This document shows positions 1-6,386 of a stretch of DNA of 6,991 nucleotides, piece by piece. A program made the position numbers and the translations under genes. Within the stretch, counting starts at the first letter, position 1, and the number at the start of each line of letters is the position of its first letter. Below the pieces are notes generated by a model that made no database searches, had not been told where the DNA came from, and saw only the letters and a program-made list of their open reading frames with translations. The stretch comes from Candidatus Dormiibacterota bacterium (GTDB lineage Bacteria; Chloroflexota; Dormibacteria; Aeolococcales; Bog-877), in the NCBI GenBank assembly GCA_003135035.1, contig PLDE01000161.1, positions 1 through 6,991 on the forward strand. Reading direction: 5' to 3'.

Positions 1-1138
1 TGGCCTTGCTCCAGTTGACCCCAGCGTTGCCGGAAGTCCAGAGATCTGCCTCCCGCCCGGCCTCAGCCAGAACAACGGCACTCTCGGCTGAGACGAGGTC
101 GAGGGCGGTCACCTGACCGGCGGGTATGGGGGTCGTCCGGAGCGACCAGTTGATCCCCCCGTTGCCCGTGGAGTAGGCCAGGGCGAGAGCTCCCGCTGCC
201 CGGGGCGCATCGAGTACCCAACCGTGCGCCGGGTTGGCGAAGGACACCAGCAAGCGACCGACCGGCAGAGCAACTGCTGATGCCGCCGTCCAGCTCCCCG
301 ACGAATTGGCGAAGACGCGGAGCGAGTCCGTGCTGCTCCCCTGCTCCACGACCGATACCAGGGCGCCGCCACCGGGGATGAGCTGCGGGGGAGCGACCGA
401 AACCGCCGCCGCGGGAGCGTAGCCACCAGAGAAGACAACCGGCTGCCAGGACGTTCCCGCGTTGCTGCTGTGCCACAAGGCGGCGACGCCAGTGCAGTGC
501 CCGGTGACCCAGCCGCTGCTTGGCGATGTGAACCACACTGAGGTGGGTGCACAAGTCCCGGTCGGCAGGGCAGGCAGCGGCACCGTTGACCACGTCTGGC
601 CGGCGTCCGTGCTGCTGACCACAGTCTCATTGCCGAGTACGGCAAACATCCGTTTGGGAGTGAGAACGTAGATCGGGTCGGGACCCGTGGATACGGCGTT
701 GGGCAGAATCCCCGCCGTCCAGCCCGCACCCCCGTCGCTGGTGAAGGCGAAGGTGGAGTCGCGGATGTACTGATAGGCGAGAAACACCACCACAGCCGAG
801 GTGGCACTGGCCACCGTCAGCGCCACCCCGCCATTGCTGGCGTTGCCCGGAGGCGTCACATCCTGCCAGCGCCCGCCCGCGTCCGTGGTGCGCACCACGC
901 GCCAGTACTGACCGGTCGGGACTACCGCCCAACCCACCTGAGGACTCTGAAAGTTGACCATCTCGATCTGCTCCACCAATCGGCCCTCAGTCGTGTAGGG
1001 GATGGGGGCGGCATCGGGCGCCACGGGCGCCACCGGGAGATGGCTGATTCCGAAGGTGATCGCCGCCAAGCCAAGCACCGCCGGCAATAGCAGCCCGCGC
1101 CAGGTCCGCCACCAGGGCCTGGGAGGGCGCGCGGTCAC
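1..1138 (-). CDS. Membrane-anchored YCF48/BNR-repeat beta-propeller protein, C-terminus cut by the window edge
   Basis: Reading the minus strand from a GTG at 1138 gives 379 codons without a stop, running off base 1. Residues 1-13 are basic and Trp-rich (MTARPPRPWWRTW) and are followed by one hydrophobic segment at about 14-33, so this is a signal anchor or uncleaved signal peptide with the rest outside the cytoplasm. The remainder carries repeated Asp-box-like motifs: TTDAGGRW (84-91), TSDGGAGW (133-140), STDAGQTW (176-183), SSNAGTSW (224-231), STGNGGINW (323-331) and TSGNAGVNW (368-376). These alternate with GW-containing strands such as PQVGWAV, SSGWVTG and AHGWVLD. The pattern is that of YCF48/sialidase-like propellers; in YCF48 such a propeller helps assemble photosystem II, but the function here is unknown. 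The start overlaps the stop of the upstream SCO-fusion gene by four bases (GTGA), and only a weak GGAC lies upstream, which suggests translational coupling. Assisting assembly of a membrane complex served by the SCO protein is a guess from context. Fold confident, role not. Confidence 0.85.
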   Translation of the reverse strand, partial: MTARPPRPWWRTWRGLLLPAVLGLAAITFGISHLPVAPVAPDAAPIPYTTEGRLVEQIEMVNFQSPQVGWAVVPTGQYWRVVRTTDAGGRWQDVTPPGNASNGGVALTVASATSAVVVFLAYQYIRDSTFAFTSDGGAGWTAGILPNAVSTGPDPIYVLTPKRMFAVLGNETVVSSTDAGQTWSTVPLPALPTGTCAPTSVWFTSPSSGWVTGHCTGVAALWHSSNAGTSWQPVVFSGGYAPAAAVSVAPPQLIPGGGALVSVVEQGSSTDSLRVFANSSGSWTAASAVALPVGRLLVSFANPAHGWVLDAPRAAGALALAYSTGNGGINWSLRTTPIPAGQVTALDLVSAESAVVLAEAGREADLWTSGNAGVNWSKA

Positions 1139-2889
1139 TGACTGATGATGGTCCGAAGCTGCTCGTCGATCAAGGACGCGTACGAGGTGATCACGCTGGC
1201 CTGGCTGAGCGCCGCGTCCTGCGCCAGGCTGACCTCCTGGCCACCCGGCTTGACGAAGTAGAGCACGGTAGGGTGGTCAACCATCTGCAGTCGGGGAATC
1301 TCGATGGGTAGGGAGAAATCGCTCCAGACTCGCTCCAGCTGGGGCAGCGAGCCGGTGAGATACTGCCAGTTGGGTAAGCGATTGAGCAGCATGGTGTTGT
1401 CGAAGGCGCGGACCTCGGAGCGACTACGGTAGATCGGGTTGGCGACCACCGCGACGAACTCGACATGCTTGGCAAGTTGGCCCAGGCCGCGGTCGGCGGC
1501 GGCCAGTTGCTCGGCCATGATCGGGCACTGGTAGTAGCAGACGGGGTCAAGGAAGGTCAGCACCACCGCCTTGTCCGACCACTCGCGCAGATCAACCGGC
1601 CGCCCCGCCTGGTTCACCAAGGTGAGGTCGGGCAGGCTTTGGTCGCTCACCGGGGACAAGGCGCCACCGGTGTTGAGTGCCTCGATGGTGGCCGACTGGG
1701 CGGCCGCTACCGGTAACCCCAGCAGCACCGGTACCAGGGCCACCCCGATCGCCAGCAGTCCGCCCAAGGCAACCACCTTGCGCAGTGCCCAAATCCGGGC
1801 AGCCGTGGCTGCCGTTCGTGCGCTCGCGGGCAGCGCCCGAGTCGGTAGCCAGGCGGAAATCAACATCACTGCGAGAAGGGGCGACAGGTTGGGATCGGTG
1901 GCCGTCCGGCTGCCCAGGGCGCCGAAATCCTGGCCGATCCACCAAGTCAACGCCAGCCAAACCATCGCCCCGATGGTCCACCGCCGGGGCACTCTGCCGG
2001 AGACCAACCCCAAGCCCAGGACCGCCTGGATCACTATGAACAAGGAGTTGAGGAGGACCGGCTGAGCCTGGGCCAAGTGGGCCATGCCGAGTACCGGAGC
2101 GGAGAAGAATCCCGGCTGGGGCACCCGCCCCATGGCGAAGAACATGGCGCTGAGACCCTTTCCCGTCCAGAAGCCCTCGGCCGGGATGGCTTGCAGCAAG
2201 GCCCCCAGGAGCAGGACGGCGCCAACCCCAATCTGAATCCCGCGGGTGGCTCGCCCACCCGCCCAGATCCGCAGCGGAGCGAGGAGGAGCCCCGCAGCAG
2301 CGACGTAGATAAGGACCGCTCCCGGTGCCCCCATGAGCTCGGTGGTACCGGAAACCAAGAGGCCGCCCAGCGCCTCTCCCCCGACCCAGACGAAGAGACC
2401 CCAGGCGATCGACGCCCAGAGTGCTGCCTTGCCAAGGAAGGTATCGCCGCCGGCCAGGATGCCCACCCCAAGCCCCACCTGAATGAACACCGTGCCCACC
2501 GCCAGGTCCAGGGGATGGGCCTGCCAGAAGTAGACCTCCCAATTGAGCAGGTTCGCCAACAGGTGGGGCTGCCCCTGGGCTGACGCGGCGACAATGTTCT
2601 TGGCGAAGCCGCCGGGCATGGCCGGTTGGGCCTGAAGGAGCCCGTCGACGATCCAGAGGATGCCCAAGGCGCGGCGCAGGAACAATCGTGCTGGGATGGC
2701 TGGCCAGAGGCCTCCCCGAGGAACCGCGCTCAGGTCGCTTGCCTTTCCCTGGCGCTCGTCCAGGTAACGGAAGCCGACCTGCACCCCCCAGCAGAGCCAG
2801 ACCAGGCCCAGGATGATGACTAGGTCGATGAAGAGGTAGGGGTAGAAACCGCCGATGGTCTCTGACCCGTAGCTCCCCATTCCAGGCAT
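1135..2889 (-). CDS. Fusion of a duplicated DoxX-like multi-pass membrane module with a C-terminal SCO1/SenC copper-chaperone domain
   Basis: 584 residues. The first 400 or so are membrane-embedded, with hydrophobic segments at about 15-37, 70-84, 128-147, 155-178, 189-206, 215-232, 275-296, 304-320, 335-350 and 370-394. They contain two related units (about 66-180 and 212-330) sharing LLQAxPA, a QP-containing loop, an FIxxQxxLGLG-type helix and a Trp/Gly-rich helix, as in DoxX-like actinobacterial integral membrane proteins. Residues 414-584 form a thioredoxin-fold SCO domain: PDLTLVNQAGRPVDLREW, then DPVCYYQCP with Cys451 and Cys455 (CxxxC), then VDHPTVLYF with His539. These are the three SCO1 copper ligands. 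SCO proteins deliver copper to, or reduce thiols in, the CuA site of cytochrome c oxidase; the domain should lie outside the membrane after the last helix. The ATG at 2889 is favoured because GGGGA sits five bases upstream; a second ATG at 2880 is possible. The gene is divergent from the 3093 gene and coupled to the propeller gene. Confidence 0.9.
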   Translation of the reverse strand: MPGMGSYGSETIGGFYPYLFIDLVIILGLVWLCWGVQVGFRYLDERQGKASDLSAVPRGGLWPAIPARLFLRRALGILWIVDGLLQAQPAMPGGFAKNIVAASAQGQPHLLANLLNWEVYFWQAHPLDLAVGTVFIQVGLGVGILAGGDTFLGKAALWASIAWGLFVWVGGEALGGLLVSGTTELMGAPGAVLIYVAAAGLLLAPLRIWAGGRATRGIQIGVGAVLLLGALLQAIPAEGFWTGKGLSAMFFAMGRVPQPGFFSAPVLGMAHLAQAQPVLLNSLFIVIQAVLGLGLVSGRVPRRWTIGAMVWLALTWWIGQDFGALGSRTATDPNLSPLLAVMLISAWLPTRALPASARTAATAARIWALRKVVALGGLLAIGVALVPVLLGLPVAAAQSATIEALNTGGALSPVSDQSLPDLTLVNQAGRPVDLREWSDKAVVLTFLDPVCYYQCPIMAEQLAAADRGLGQLAKHVEFVAVVANPIYRSRSEVRAFDNTMLLNRLPNWQYLTGSLPQLERVWSDFSLPIEIPRLQMVDHPTVLYFVKPGGQEVSLAQDAALSQASVITSYASLIDEQLRTIISQ

Positions 2890-2933
2890 TTCCGTCCCCG
2901 GTGCGCAGAATCTGGCCGCCGCTGACCCTGGCC

Positions 2934-2939
2934 ATAATA
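2934..2939 (-). promoter_or_regulatory. Candidate -10 element for the SCO-fusion operon
   Basis: TATTAT read on the minus strand differs from the TATAAT consensus at one position and sits in an otherwise GC-rich stretch, placing a start of transcription near 2927. The sequence 17 bases further upstream (around GGGGAC, 2962-2957) is not a standard -35, so an extended or alternative sigma-factor promoter, or chance, remains possible. Confidence 0.3.
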
Positions 2940-3079
2940 CTCGCGGTCTCGATCGCGTCCCCCAGGATCGAACTCAAGCTGCGAGCACCTATCATGGCGC
3001 CGGCCGAGCAGCCGAGTCCCAGCGCTCTAACCTTTCGTCGCCTGGCCGCGACGCAATCGAGGAACTGGCCGCCAATTGC

Positions 3080-3083
3080 GGAG
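3080..3083 (+). promoter_or_regulatory. Ribosome-binding site of the 3093 membrane-protein gene
   Basis: GGAG lies nine bases before the ATG at 3093. It is the best Shine-Dalgarno match upstream and decides this start, which keeps the Met/Cys-rich N-terminal segment in the protein. Confidence 0.6.
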
Positions 3084-3092
3084 ATCTGATCG

Positions 3093-3725
3093 ATGAAACC
3101 TGAGTGCATGCCGGGCATGGTCATGCCCGGCTGCGCGACAACGGTACCGTCACGTTCGCAGATCGGCCCTCCGATCATTGAGCTGGCGCTGATCGTCGTG
3201 ATCGTCCTCTCCACCTACGTTCTCTTCATCTTCATCTGGCGATACCTGCAGCGCGGGCGCATCGCCAGCTATCAGGCGTTGCCCGATCTTCTCGGTCACG
3301 CCGCCCATGCGCTGGGGATGATCGGCATGGCGCTGTTGATGATCGGCACGGTCGCCAGCATCGGGCCACTTGTCTCCTACGTGGTCGCTTTCGGCGTTTT
3401 TGCCCTACTTTTCCTGGTCCGCTTAATAGCCGGCTGGAGCTCGCGCGATCGTCGCGCGGAGGGCTGGCATTTCTTCATCAATGCCTCCATGGCCTACATG
3501 TTCTCTGCCTCCAACATCGCTGTCGTCACCGCCGCCTGCCTGATCTTCTACGTCTGCTTTATCGGTCTCAGCGTTCGCAGCTCGCGGAGTTCGCTCGAGG
3601 GCCGGGGCGGAGGGCTTCGCGAGAGCCCCTCGCTACGACTTCTCGGCGTCAACGGCGACATCACTATCGCCGTCTCCATGATGCTGATGCTGACCGTCAC
3701 CCAGTGGCCGCAGTGGTTCACCTAG
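3093..3725 (+). CDS. Small polytopic membrane protein with Met/Cys-rich N-terminus (DUF5134-like layout)
   Basis: 210 residues. The N-terminus carries ECMPGMVMPGC (4-14), a dense cluster of thiol and thioether side chains of the kind that binds Cu(I). Hydrophobic segments follow at about 28-50, 66-90, 93-114, 126-160 (one or two helices) and 189-204. Within them are His69, His72, Met76, Met79 and Met83, and later WHFFINASMAYMF (125-137). A GHxxHxxGMxxM helix plus a later W-H-F/M-x-x-x-M helix resembles actinobacterial DUF5134 membrane proteins; this is recognised by eye and needs a profile search. The role is unknown. Membrane copper binding or transfer is inferred from the Met/His/Cys content and from sitting between an SCO gene and a copper ATPase. 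A good GGAG supports the ATG at 3093. The C-terminal tail after 160 is Arg/Ser-rich before the final helix. The gene ends in TAG, 182 bases before the earliest start of the ATPase gene. Confidence 0.75.
   Translation: MKPECMPGMVMPGCATTVPSRSQIGPPIIELALIVVIVLSTYVLFIFIWRYLQRGRIASYQALPDLLGHAAHALGMIGMALLMIGTVASIGPLVSYVVAFGVFALLFLVRLIAGWSSRDRRAEGWHFFINASMAYMFSASNIAVVTAACLIFYVCFIGLSVRSSRSSLEGRGGGLRESPSLRLLGVNGDITIAVSMMLMLTVTQWPQWFT
3110..3131. repeat. Perfect 10-base inverted repeat inside the start of the 3093 gene
   Basis: GCCGGGCATG (3110-3119) and CATGCCCGGC (3122-3131) are exact reverse complements separated by GT. The palindrome lies 17 bases into the coding sequence and encodes the nearly symmetric CMPGMVMPG segment. 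It could be a protein-binding operator or a short mRNA hairpin near the start codon, or only a by-product of repeating the Met-Pro-Gly codons. Confidence 0.7.
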
Positions 3726-3861
3726 ATCAGCTCCCAAGCCGGCCCGGCTGGGGGGCCGCTGCCGACCGCTCCGGCCCTCGTTAGAGTAGATCCCATCGTG
3801 ATCGCGAGCAGCGCTGTCCGCTCGGTGGGGAATGGTGTCGGCTTGGACTCCTGGATCTCCT
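3726..3861. other. Gap between the 3093 gene and the ATPase gene, upstream part
   Basis: No recognisable gene lies here. Just after the TAG stop there is an imperfect inverted repeat, CCCAAGCCGG with CCGGCTGGG (3733-3752), with almost no loop and no following T-tract, so it is at best a weak terminator. The TTAGAGTAGAT stretch at 3781-3791 is the only AT-richer patch and might hold a -10 box for the ATPase, without a clear -35. The frame of the 3093 gene stays open past its TAG until a TGA at 3918-3920. Confidence 0.4.
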
Positions 3862-3911
3862 CCCCCCGGCTGCCTACTGGTCTGAGTGCAGGCAGCCGAG
3901 CCTGGGGGTGG
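3859..3911 (+). promoter_or_regulatory. Inverted repeat and candidate RNA hairpin covering the copA ribosome-binding region
   Basis: CGGCTGCCT (3867-3875) and AGGCAGCCG (3890-3898) form a perfect 9-base stem with a 14-base loop, inside which ACT (3876-3878) and AGT (3885-3887) can also pair. Outside the stem, CCCCC (3862-3866) can pair with GGGGG (3904-3908) across a five-base bulge. GGGGGTGG (3904-3911) is the Shine-Dalgarno-like sequence for the TTG at 3917, so this fold would hide it. A competing short stem, CAGGC (3889-3893) with GCCTG (3900-3904), cannot form at the same time and would leave most of the purine stretch free. The repeat could equally be a DNA operator for a copper-sensing repressor. 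The pairings are seen; the regulation is inferred. Confidence 0.5.
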
Positions 3912-6325
3912 CTACCTTGAAATCCGCCCCCAAGGGCACTGAACCCACCCGGGGCACAGCGCTCGCATCCGCTGTTGGCAGCCAGGACGCCTCCCCCTCA
4001 GACGCGGTCTCCAGGCGACCTCAATTCGAGCAGATCCAGCTGACCATTCGAGGCATGAGCTGCGGCGCCTGCGCCGCCAAGATCGAGCGCAGCCTGAACA
4101 GTCTCGAACACGTGAGGGCCCAGGTGAACTACGCCTCGGAACGGGCCACGGTGTCCCTCTTTGCCGAGGTGCCAGTTCAGCTCCTGATCAAGCGGGTTGA
4201 GTCGGTCGGATACGGCGCCGAGCTGGCGGGAACCAGCCACAGTGCGGCCGACGACGCCGCCGAGGATGACCGCCGAGTTCGCTATCTGGGACGTCGGCTC
4301 CTGGTCGCCGCCCTGATCTTCATGCCCCTAGGCGAATGGTCGACGGCGTTCTCCCTGCTCCCCTGGCTCCGTTTCCCCGGCTGGCAATGGCTCTTCATCG
4401 CGCTGGGAGCTCCAGTCGTGCTCTGGGCAGCGTGGCCCTTCCATCGGGCCGCGCTCCGGGCGGCTCGACACGGCTCGTCAACCATGGACACGCTGGTCTC
4501 GATGGGTATCAGCGCCGCCACTGGCTGGTCGGTATATGCCATGTTTTTCCGAGATTTCAGCGAGCCTGGGCGCTCGGGGCTCTACGTTCTCCTCCATCAG
4601 GGTGGCGGCGCGCTCTACCTCGACGTGGCCGCCGGAGTGACCACCTTCTTGCTGGCCGGGCGCTTCTTTGAGGCGCTTGCCCGGCGCCGGGCTGGCAACG
4701 CGCTCCGAGCGCTGGCGGCGGTGGCGGCCAAGGACGTGTCCATCCTCCAGGGCGACGGGTCGGAGCGACGCTTGCCCGTGGCCGAGCTGAGGGTTGGCGA
4801 TCGCTTCGTGGTACGTCCTGGCGAGACAGTCGCAACCGACGGCCGGGTGGTGCTGGGCCAGTCGGCGGTCGACTGCAGTTCCATGACCGGCGAGTCGCTA
4901 GCCGTCGACGTCGGCCAAGGCGGTCCGGTGCTGGGCGGCACGGTTGTGGTGACCGGTCGCCTGATCGTTCGGGCAACCAAGGTTGGCGGCGAGACCCAGC
5001 TGGCCCAAATGGTCGAGCTGGTTGAGCAGGCGCAGCTGCAGAAGGCCTCGGTTCAGCGTCTCGCCGACCGAATCTCTGGAGTCTTCGTGCCGACCGTCGC
5101 GACCGGCGCGATCATCACCTTTGCCGCCTGGATGATCTTCTCGGGATCACTAGAGTCTGCCTTCAGCGCGGCGCTGGCAGTCCTGATCATCGCCTGCCCG
5201 TGCGCTCTTGGACTGGCCACGCCGGCTGCCCTGCGGGTGGCGTCGGGGCGCGGAGCCCAGCTGGGCATCTTCTTCAAGGGCCACCAGGGACTCGAGACGT
5301 CGCGAGCGGTGGACACCGTCCTCTTGGATAAGACGGGCACCGTCACGCAGGGCAAGATGTCCCTGGCTGGCCTCTTCGTCCTACCGGGAGTGGACCAGGC
5401 GGCGTTGCTCCGTGATGTGGGGGCCTTGGAGCAGGCCAGTGAGCACGCTGTGGCGACCGCCATCGTGGTCGCCGCCCGTCAGGAGAATCCGGATCTACCG
5501 CAGCCAACTAGGTTCCTGAACCTGCCCGGGATGGGCGCCAGCGGAGTCGTCGAGGGTCGCCAGTTCCTGGTCGGGCGACCCCAGCTACTCTCCGAGCGCG
5601 GGGTCAGCATCCCAGCCGAACTGAGCGCCCAGTGCCGAAGCTGGGAGGTGACGAGCCACACAGCGGTGCTAGTGGCTCGCGACGATCATGCGGTGGCGGC
5701 TTTGGCGGTCGCCGATGTTGTCAAACCCTCCGCCGCCGCCGCGGTGGCCGAGCTCCAGCACCTCGGCCTCAACTGCGTCTTGGTCACCGGCGACAATCAG
5801 GCCACGGCTCGGTCCGTGGCAGCTGCGGTCGGCATCCGCGAGGTGCTCGCGGGCGCCCTGCCGACGGAGAAGGTGCGGATCATCCGCGAACTCCAGGCCC
5901 AGGGACACTGCGTCGCCATGGTGGGCGACGGGGTCAACGACGGCCCGGCTCTGGTACAGGCGGATCTGGGACTCGCCATCGGCGCCGGCACCGATGTGGC
6001 GATCAATGCCGCCGACCTGATCTTGGTTCGCGACGATCTCCGCGTGGTGCCTGACGCGATCCGGCTGGCTCGACGCACGGTGCGTACCATCCGGGGCAAC
6101 CTGCTCTGGGCCTTCGGCTACAACGTGGTGGCGATTCCCCTGGCCGCAGCGGGTCGGCTCGACCCACTGATAGCCGGCGGAGCCATGGCCCTATCCTCCG
6201 CCTTTGTGGTCTGGAACAGCTCCCGACTACGTCGCTTCGAAGGTCTTCCGGGAGTGGCTGGACCGCAGGTAGCTGCGGCCGTGCCGGCGACCTCCGGTCG
6301 AGCTCTGCCCAACTTCGCGGAGTAG
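3908..6325 (+). CDS. copA: Cu(+)-exporting P1B-type ATPase
   Basis: Up to 805 residues, normal for one-HMA copper ATPases. It drives ATP-dependent export of Cu(I) from the cytoplasm. In order: a low-complexity N-terminus (1-40); a heavy-metal-associated domain with GMSCGAC (Cys52, Cys55) at about 42-107; helices near 128-142, 158-176, 193-211 and 238-256; the actuator domain with TGES (327-330); a helix near 395-411; the transport helix with CPC (430-432); the phosphorylation site DKTGT (474-478); the nucleotide domain with SEHA (511-514) and GMGASG (541-546); TGDN (627-630); GDGVND (673-678); and final helices with YN (738-739) and MALSS (760-764). CPC, YN and MxxSS are the Cu(I) subgroup signature. 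The SEHP motif has Ala514 in place of Pro, though the ATP-contacting His513 is kept. The GTG at 3908 is the longest start, but GGGGGTGG is better placed for the TTG at 3917 (802 residues). Control by copper, perhaps through the preceding inverted repeat, is likely. Confidence 0.95.
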   Translation: MATLKSAPKGTEPTRGTALASAVGSQDASPSDAVSRRPQFEQIQLTIRGMSCGACAAKIERSLNSLEHVRAQVNYASERATVSLFAEVPVQLLIKRVESVGYGAELAGTSHSAADDAAEDDRRVRYLGRRLLVAALIFMPLGEWSTAFSLLPWLRFPGWQWLFIALGAPVVLWAAWPFHRAALRAARHGSSTMDTLVSMGISAATGWSVYAMFFRDFSEPGRSGLYVLLHQGGGALYLDVAAGVTTFLLAGRFFEALARRRAGNALRALAAVAAKDVSILQGDGSERRLPVAELRVGDRFVVRPGETVATDGRVVLGQSAVDCSSMTGESLAVDVGQGGPVLGGTVVVTGRLIVRATKVGGETQLAQMVELVEQAQLQKASVQRLADRISGVFVPTVATGAIITFAAWMIFSGSLESAFSAALAVLIIACPCALGLATPAALRVASGRGAQLGIFFKGHQGLETSRAVDTVLLDKTGTVTQGKMSLAGLFVLPGVDQAALLRDVGALEQASEHAVATAIVVAARQENPDLPQPTRFLNLPGMGASGVVEGRQFLVGRPQLLSERGVSIPAELSAQCRSWEVTSHTAVLVARDDHAVAALAVADVVKPSAAAAVAELQHLGLNCVLVTGDNQATARSVAAAVGIREVLAGALPTEKVRIIRELQAQGHCVAMVGDGVNDGPALVQADLGLAIGAGTDVAINAADLILVRDDLRVVPDAIRLARRTVRTIRGNLLWAFGYNVVAIPLAAAGRLDPLIAGGAMALSSAFVVWNSSRLRRFEGLPGVAGPQVAAAVPATSGRALPNFAE

Positions 6326-6386
6326 CTCCGGTAATCAGCTGGAATGCGAGCCAATCTCGCGCCAAGCGCCCCTGACCCGGGCTGAC
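6326..6386 (+). other. Short gap after copA with an unresolved start for the next gene
   Basis: An ATG at 6344, preceded by CTGGA, opens a frame (MRANLAPSAPDPG) that stops at a TGA after 13 codons. The frame of the following gene is open through this gap from a stop at 6270-6272 but contains no ATG, GTG or TTG before 6387, only CTG codons at 6273, 6339 and 6372. No terminator hairpin with a T-tract was found after copA. Confidence 0.5.

Larger units (their letters stand above)
2890..3092. promoter_or_regulatory. Divergent intergenic region between the SCO-fusion operon and the plus-strand copper genes
   Basis: This 203-base gap separates two start codons facing away from each other, so promoters for both directions are expected here. 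On the minus strand TATTAT (2939-2934) matches five of six bases of a -10 box and would give a leader of roughly 38 bases before the 2889 ATG, but no good TTGACA-like -35 stands at the right distance. On the plus strand TATCAT (2990-2995) is a similar partial match, also without a clear -35. GGGGA (2899-2895, minus) and GGAG (3080-3083, plus) are the ribosome-binding sites of the two genes. A plus-strand reading frame from a GTG at 2901 to a stop at 3089 exists but lacks a ribosome-binding site and recognisable content. No clear CsoR- or CueR-type operator palindrome was seen. Confidence 0.5.

Noticed and set aside
109..807. Minus-strand open frame of 232 codons, with two others at 63-593 and 627-932
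   Set aside because: All overlap the GTG-started propeller gene in other frames. Their translations are Arg/Pro/Ser-rich, whereas the propeller frame shows regular Asp-box repeats.
2960..3000. tRNA T-arm-like sequence GAGTTCGATCC on the minus strand
   Set aside because: The flanking bases do not form the 5-base T-stem, and no acceptor stem or anticodon arm could be built around it.
2901..3089. Possible 62-residue protein or leader peptide with a hydrophobic stretch, in the divergent gap
   Set aside because: It starts with GTG without a ribosome-binding site, and its hydrophobic part lies over the candidate promoter of the opposite gene. Kept only as a note in the intergenic entry.
1592..3214. 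A 540-codon open frame on the minus strand overlapping the SCO fusion and the start of the 3093 gene
   Set aside because: Its product is rich in Arg, Gly and Pro with no recognisable domain, and it overlaps well-supported genes in another frame. Long open frames of this kind are expected in GC-rich DNA.
3598..3640. Stem-like GGGCT/AGCCC repeat with a TCGCGAG loop near the end of the 3093 gene
   Set aside because: It is short, lies inside the coding sequence before the last membrane helix, and has no T-tract; likely chance in a GC-rich segment.
3733..3752. Intrinsic terminator after the 3093 gene
   Set aside because: The inverted repeat has a single-base mismatch or bulge, nearly no loop and no T-run, so it does not meet the usual criteria.
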